From the NCBI GenBank assembly GCA_002727895.1, contig PBUO01000121.1, forward strand, positions 1 to 16,485: a stretch of 16,485 nucleotides of DNA, read 5' to 3'. This DNA comes from Acidimicrobiaceae bacterium (GTDB lineage Bacteria > Actinomycetota > Acidimicrobiia > Acidimicrobiales > MedAcidi-G1). Shown here piece by piece: positions 13,229 to 16,485 of the stretch; position 1 is the first letter of the stretch, and each line of letters begins with the position of its first letter. A program made the position numbers and the translations under genes. The notes under the pieces are model-generated. The model had not been told where the DNA came from and did no database searches. It was given only the letters and a program-made list of their open reading frames with translations.

Positions 13229-13620
13229 GAGGGCCTCCCCGCGGTGGCCCGTCCGGTCCGGCGTCCGAGGGCGAAGGCACCCAGGCCGCCGACCACCGAC
13301 AGCACCGTGTAGCCGAAGGCGCCCGAGAGGTCCTCGCTCCGCAGAGCGCCGGCCACCTCTACGGCGAACGTGGAGAACGTGGTGAGCCCGCCGCACAGGC
13401 CGACGCCGAGGAGTAGCCGGGACGAGCCGGCGACACCCCGTCCGACTAGCAGGCCGAGGAACGCGCAGCCGACCACGTTGGCCAGGAGTAGCGGCCCGGC
13501 GACACCGCCGTCGGGGTCGGCCGTCGCCTCTAGCAGTGCCCAGCGGATGGACGCCCCCACCGCCCCGCCGGCAGCGACGAAGGCCATGTCGCGCAGAGTG
13601 GGCAGGCCAGTGCCGGACAT
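13222..13620 (-). CDS. crcB: fluoride channel subunit CrcB/Fluc (first copy)
   Basis: A 132-residue Fluc protein with four hydrophobic helices. AAGGAVGASIRWAL (16-29) is the N-terminal motif, Asn48 lies in LLLANVVGCAFLG, and GLCGGLTTFSTFAVEV (74-89) is the central Phe-containing motif. Its C terminus is a basic RRTGRATAGR tail. The ATG at 13620 lies six bases after a TAGGGT box. It shares its promoter region of 56 bases with divergent pdxH and overlaps the second crcB copy by 7 bases, so the two halves of the channel are made together. The two copies share motifs but are clearly different in sequence. Confidence 0.9.
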   Translation of the reverse strand: MSGTGLPTLRDMAFVAAGGAVGASIRWALLEATADPDGGVAGPLLLANVVGCAFLGLLVGRGVAGSSRLLLGVGLCGGLTTFSTFAVEVAGALRSEDLSGAFGYTVLSVVGGLGAFALGRRTGRATAGRPSC

Positions 13621-13624
13621 CGCC

Positions 13625-13642
13625 CGACCCTAGGTCCGGTCG
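13625..13642. promoter_or_regulatory. palindrome over the crcB -10 box in the crcB/pdxH divergent region
   Basis: CGACC (13625-13629) and GGTCG (13638-13642) are inverted with 8 bases between them, and nested inside is GACC-CTA-GGTC (13626-13636). On the minus strand TAGGGT (13632-13627) is a -10 box six bases before the crcB ATG, so a protein bound to the palindrome would block that promoter. Operator function is inference. Confidence 0.3.
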
Positions 13643-13676
13643 GTGGCCGTCGGGGGTGCCGTGATTGACTGGCGCC

Positions 13677-14333
13677 ATGTCGGAACGGGGCATGGACCTG
13701 AGCGGGGTGCGCGAGGCGTACGAGACCGGTGGGTTCGACGAGGCCGACCTGGCCGACGACCCGTTCGCCCAGTTCCAGCGATGGTTCGGCGAAGTCGAGG
13801 CGGCCGGCTACTGGGAGCCCAACGCCATGGTGCTGAGCACCGTCACCGCCGACGGGTGGCCGTCGGCCCGCAACGTGCTGCTGAAGAAGGTCGACGCCGA
13901 CGGGTTCGTCCTGTTCACCAACTACACGAGCGACAAGGCGGTCGAGATGGACGTCTCTGGACGGGCCGCTCTCACGTTCAGCTGGACCGAGCTGCGCCGT
14001 CAGGTTCGGGTGACAGGGACCGCCGAGCGACTCGCCCAGGCGGAGTCCGACACCTATTGGGCCACCCGGCCCCGGGGCAGCCAGTTGGGGGCGTGGGCGT
14101 CGGACCAGAGCGCCGTGGTGCCTGACCGGGCCACTCTGGAAGCCGCTTACGCCGAGGCCGAGGATCGCTGGGCCGACCGGGACGTGGAGCGGCCCGGTCA
14201 CTGGGGCGGCTACCGGGTCCGACCCTCGATGGTCGAGTTCTGGCAGGGGCGGCCGGACCGGCTCCACGACCGCCTCCGGTACTGCCTCGATGGCGATGGC
14301 GGCGTCTGGACCGTGGAGCGTCGGGCCCCCTAG
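13677..14333 (+). CDS. pdxH: pyridoxamine 5'-phosphate oxidase
   Basis: A 218-residue FMN enzyme that oxidises pyridoxine or pyridoxamine 5'-phosphate to pyridoxal 5'-phosphate in the cytoplasm; the length is normal. The N-terminal DPFAQFQRWFGEVEAAG (28-44), the FMN-binding PSARNVLLKKVD (62-73) and FTNYTSDKAVEM (80-91), RRQVRVTG (107-114), the TYWATRPRGSQLGAWAS block (126-142), and the C-terminal WGGYRVRPSMVEFWQG with RPDRLHDRLRY (166-192) are all typical of PdxH. ATG at 13677 gives the family N terminus; TTG at 13665 in frame is less likely. The TAG stop overlaps, in a CTAG, the stop of the facing poly-gamma-glutamate-hydrolase-like gene. Confidence 0.95.
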   Translation: MSERGMDLSGVREAYETGGFDEADLADDPFAQFQRWFGEVEAAGYWEPNAMVLSTVTADGWPSARNVLLKKVDADGFVLFTNYTSDKAVEMDVSGRAALTFSWTELRRQVRVTGTAERLAQAESDTYWATRPRGSQLGAWASDQSAVVPDRATLEAAYAEAEDRWADRDVERPGHWGGYRVRPSMVEFWQGRPDRLHDRLRYCLDGDGGVWTVERRAP

Positions 14334-15016
14334 TCGCCCCCCTGGGCCGACGGCCATTCTGGGTCTTCGAGGGCGGCCACCAGGCCGTCGATGAGGATCT
14401 GGAGGTGTTCGGCACGGGGCGTGCCGTCCCGGTCCGACCAGTCGCGGTGGTCGCGGTTCCACCGGATGCTGGGTGGGAGTTCCACCTGGACGCCACCGCC
14501 AGCCCGGTTCACCGGGTTGGCGGGATGGAGGCCCCGCAGACTGCGGGGCATGGCCTCCACGTCGTCGACCACCCGGTACTCGTCGGGGAGCACGCCCCGC
14601 AGATGCCCGGCCACGTGGTGGGCGGCCGTCCGGTCGGCACCGCCGACCAGCACGGCCCAGAAGTCGTCGTGGCGGCCGTAGCCGTGGATGGAAAGCACCG
14701 TGTCGACCCGGTCCAGGAAGGCGTCGAGGCGCTCCGACGTCCCGGTCGTGAACCGGGTGGACGGGAGGTGGTGTCGACAGCCGTCGGGTTGGACCACCGC
14801 GTAGTACGACGCCCCGGTGCGGTCGGCCACCTCGCGGGCCACGACCTCGGTGGCCCGTTCCAGGCCACCGCCGTGCAGGGCACACACGCCGACCGTGGAC
14901 CGGACTTCGAGCTCCTCTGCAACGCCGGGCAGGGCCAGCAGCTCGGCCAGGCCCTCGATGGGCTCGACCCGGCCGGGGGCCCGGTCGTCGACGGGGGTCG
15001 GCGAGCGTCGGGTCAT
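14330..15016 (-). CDS. poly-gamma-glutamate hydrolase family protein (phage-type PghP fold)
   Basis: A 228-residue protein resembling the gamma-PGA hydrolase family, a zinc carboxypeptidase-like fold first known from phage PghP that cleaves gamma-glutamyl polymers. Marks: ALHGGGLERATEVVAREVA (46-64) with His48 and Glu53, HHLPSTRF (82-89), LSIHGYGRHDDF (108-119) with His111, LRGLHPANPVNR (160-171) and GGVQVELPPSIR (174-185). His48, Glu53 and His111 are plausible zinc ligands, by analogy. No signal peptide or membrane segment is visible, so the product looks cytoplasmic, unlike a secreted capsule hydrolase. The ATG at 15016 overlaps the TGA of the upstream ccdA-like gene (ATGA). Substrate here is unknown. 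Confidence 0.78.
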   Translation of the reverse strand: MTRRSPTPVDDRAPGRVEPIEGLAELLALPGVAEELEVRSTVGVCALHGGGLERATEVVAREVADRTGASYYAVVQPDGCRHHLPSTRFTTGTSERLDAFLDRVDTVLSIHGYGRHDDFWAVLVGGADRTAAHHVAGHLRGVLPDEYRVVDDVEAMPRSLRGLHPANPVNRAGGGVQVELPPSIRWNRDHRDWSDRDGTPRAEHLQILIDGLVAALEDPEWPSAQGGD

Positions 15017-16113
15017 CGACGCCGGCCGTCTACGGCCCCCCGAACGGTCCCGTAGGCGGTCAGGACTGCGGCGACGGTCAGGAGGGCTTCCAACGGGGTG
15101 GCCCACCGCCAGGGGTCGTCAAGCCAGTTGCCGATGCGGGCAGGCCAGTCGGCGACCAGCCGGCCGACGGGGACGACCACCAGGTCGCCACGGTGGACGA
15201 TGCCTTCGGCCACCACCCATGCGACGGCCAGGAAACCCCAGGCCCACCGATGGAACCGTCCCACCAGGGCCGGTCCGATCCCCCAGACGACCAGTGTGCC
15301 GACCACCAGCCATAGGGCGAGGCCGAGGCGCAGGCCGCCTACCCGCATGGTCCAGTTGGTGAGGTGCGACTGGAGGTCGGTGACGGCATCGACGACCGGG
15401 TTGGACGAGGTCCGGGGGTTCCGCAGGACCCGGATCTCATAGACGCCGTAGACGATTAGGTAGGCGCCGCCCAGCATGAGGAACGCGGCGCCGATCCGGT
15501 CGAAGTGGGGCAGCAGGCGCCGGAGGTGCCGGGCCAGGCCACCGCGGGCCATGGCCAGCGACAGGGTCAGCGACGTGACCACGGCGGCCATGCCGGCGGC
15601 GAAGGCCAGGTAGGTGGCGATCCCGTCCACGATCCCGTCCCGGCCAAAGGTGCCGGCCACGTGGAGGAGGAAGATCGGCGCGGCGCAGCCGATCGACACC
15701 ACGGCGTAGGAGGCGCCGAAGCCGAGGACCGACCAGAACTCCTGTGTCCGGGGACCCCGTCCGGGCTTGAGGAACGGGATGCGGACCTGGCGGCCGGCCA
15801 GCATGGCCAGCCCCCATGGGACGAAGGCGACTCCGAGGACCACGGTGACCCACGGCGTGCGCGAGGCCACCGACTCCTCGCTGACCACCGTGTTGACGGC
15901 CAGGCCGACGAGCCCGAAGACCAGAACGAAGGCAGTGGTCAGGGTGAGGCTGACTGACAGGCCGCGCAGGGCCTGCTCGGGCCGGGCCTCGCCGTCGGCG
16001 GTGTCGCGCCCGACGAAGTAGCCCAGCCAGGTGGGGAGCATGGCGAAGCCGCACGGGTTCACCGCGGTGACGATGCCCAGGGTGAACGGCAGGGCCAGGC
16101 CGACGTCGATCAC
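15013..16113 (-). CDS. CcdA/DsbD-type thiol-disulfide transporter with C-terminal extension
   Basis: A 366-residue membrane protein. The first 225 residues are a CcdA/DsbD transmembrane domain that moves reducing equivalents from cytoplasmic thioredoxin to extracytoplasmic thiol proteins. The redox pair is Cys21 in VNPCGFAMLPTWLGYF and Cys143 in VSIGCAAPIFLLH, both in the usual context. CcdA is normally about 240 residues; here about 130 more follow, with further hydrophobic segments near 262-283, 288-305 and 338-356. I do not recognise that part. The start is GTG 16113, 13 bases after the stop of the TlpA-like gene. The gene pair suggests reduction of apocytochrome c or CuA-site cysteines outside the membrane. 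Confidence 0.85.
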   Translation of the reverse strand: MIDVGLALPFTLGIVTAVNPCGFAMLPTWLGYFVGRDTADGEARPEQALRGLSVSLTLTTAFVLVFGLVGLAVNTVVSEESVASRTPWVTVVLGVAFVPWGLAMLAGRQVRIPFLKPGRGPRTQEFWSVLGFGASYAVVSIGCAAPIFLLHVAGTFGRDGIVDGIATYLAFAAGMAAVVTSLTLSLAMARGGLARHLRRLLPHFDRIGAAFLMLGGAYLIVYGVYEIRVLRNPRTSSNPVVDAVTDLQSHLTNWTMRVGGLRLGLALWLVVGTLVVWGIGPALVGRFHRWAWGFLAVAWVVAEGIVHRGDLVVVPVGRLVADWPARIGNWLDDPWRWATPLEALLTVAAVLTAYGTVRGAVDGRRR

Positions 16114-16126
16114 GATGGGTCCCGGG

Positions 16127-16485
16127 TCACGGCAGGGCCAGCCGGTCGGCGATCGTGGTGGCCAGGTCGTTGGCGTCCAGTGGACCGTGGTGGACGTGAA
16201 CGACGTCGCCCGAGCGGTCCACGAAGGCGGTCACCGGGAGGCCCACCGCGCCGAGGGCCTCGCTGAAGTCGCCGTCGGGATCACGGCCGAGAAGGTAGGT
16301 GATGCCCATCTCGTCGGCCCGCGCCGCGGCCCGGGTCGGCGAGTCGCTGACGTTGAGGCCCACGAAGCGGACCTCGTGGCCCCGGGCCTCGTGGGCGGCC
16401 TGGAGGTGGGGCATCTCCTCCAGGCACGGCGTGCACCACGTGGCCCACAGGTTCACGACGAGGGGGCGGCCGTCGGTGGCCACCA
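16127..16485 (-). CDS. TlpA/ResA-like thioredoxin, partial (5' end outside window)
   Basis: The visible 118 or so residues are the C-terminal part of a thioredoxin-fold protein: PLVVNLWATWCTPCLEEMPHL with the redox motif Cys-Thr-Pro-Cys, VRFVGLNVSDSPTRAAARA as the next strand and helix, and GAVGLPVTAFVDRSGDVVHV with the cis-Pro loop. This matches the TlpA/ResA group, membrane-anchored thiol reductases for cytochrome c maturation or CuA assembly. The reading frame is open to the right edge, so the start and any signal anchor lie outside the window. The ccdA-like gene begins 13 bases after its stop, and the two are almost certainly cotranscribed and work as donor and acceptor of electrons. Confidence 0.88.
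   Translation of the reverse strand, partial: VATDGRPLVVNLWATWCTPCLEEMPHLQAAHEARGHEVRFVGLNVSDSPTRAAARADEMGITYLLGRDPDGDFSEALGAVGLPVTAFVDRSGDVVHVHHGPLDANDLATTIADRLALP

Noticed and set aside
13621..13676. Fluoride riboswitch before crcB.
   Set aside because: The gap is only 56 bases, has no match to the crcB-motif core that I can see, and the -10 box leaves no leader RNA.
1..16485. Mobile elements, defence systems, CRISPR arrays, tRNA or rRNA genes.
   Set aside because: None found: every long stretch is accounted for by respiratory or housekeeping genes of uniform composition, and no direct-repeat array, transposase, integrase or tRNA-like cloverleaf was noticed by eye.

Overview
The window is high-GC DNA from a bacterium that is most probably an actinomycete-type organism (Actinomycetota), perhaps of the class Acidimicrobiia. 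The reasons are strong G/C bias at third codon positions, many GTG and TTG starts, ClpS followed by a DUF2017-type protein, a caa3-type oxidase operon with CtaG, and several genes that look leaderless (a TANNNT box 6-7 bases before the start codon). The class-level placement is inference. The window is packed with genes: the longest non-coding stretch is about 200 bases (3382-3581). I see no rRNA, tRNA, CRISPR array, insertion sequence or phage gene.

Left part (1-3381), heme A supply. On the minus strand run ctaA (heme A synthase), clpS (adaptor of the ClpAP/ClpCP protease) and the start of a DUF2017-type gene, joined by 4-base start/stop overlaps. Divergent from them are a short-chain dehydrogenase of unknown substrate and ctaB (heme O synthase). 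CtaB makes heme O and CtaA converts it to heme A, the cofactor of the oxidase encoded next.

Centre (3382-11534), aerobic terminal oxidase. After a structured 200-base intergenic region comes a plus-strand operon of eight genes, many overlapping by 1-8 bases. The last five are an ordinary caa3 oxidase set: ctaC (CuA subunit II fused to cytochrome c), ctaD (subunit I with every heme and copper ligand), ctaE (subunit III), a subunit IV, and ctaG (copper insertion). The first three are unusual. One is a subunit I paralogue that has lost most of its metal ligands, one is a subunit III paralogue that has lost its hallmark residues, and one is a seven-helix membrane protein with a His-rich tail that I do not recognise. 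This front module, a possible non-catalytic companion complex of the oxidase, is the most interesting thing in the window.

Right part (11535-16485). serS (seryl-tRNA synthetase) faces two overlapping crcB/fluc genes (fluoride channel halves) across a GC-rich hairpin. pdxH (pyridoxamine 5'-phosphate oxidase) diverges from crcB and meets, tail to tail in a shared CTAG, a poly-gamma-glutamate-hydrolase-family gene. Upstream of that gene on the minus strand are an elongated CcdA-type thiol-disulfide transporter and a TlpA-like thioredoxin cut by the window edge. The last pair could supply electrons for cytochrome c maturation and CuA assembly of the caa3 oxidase.
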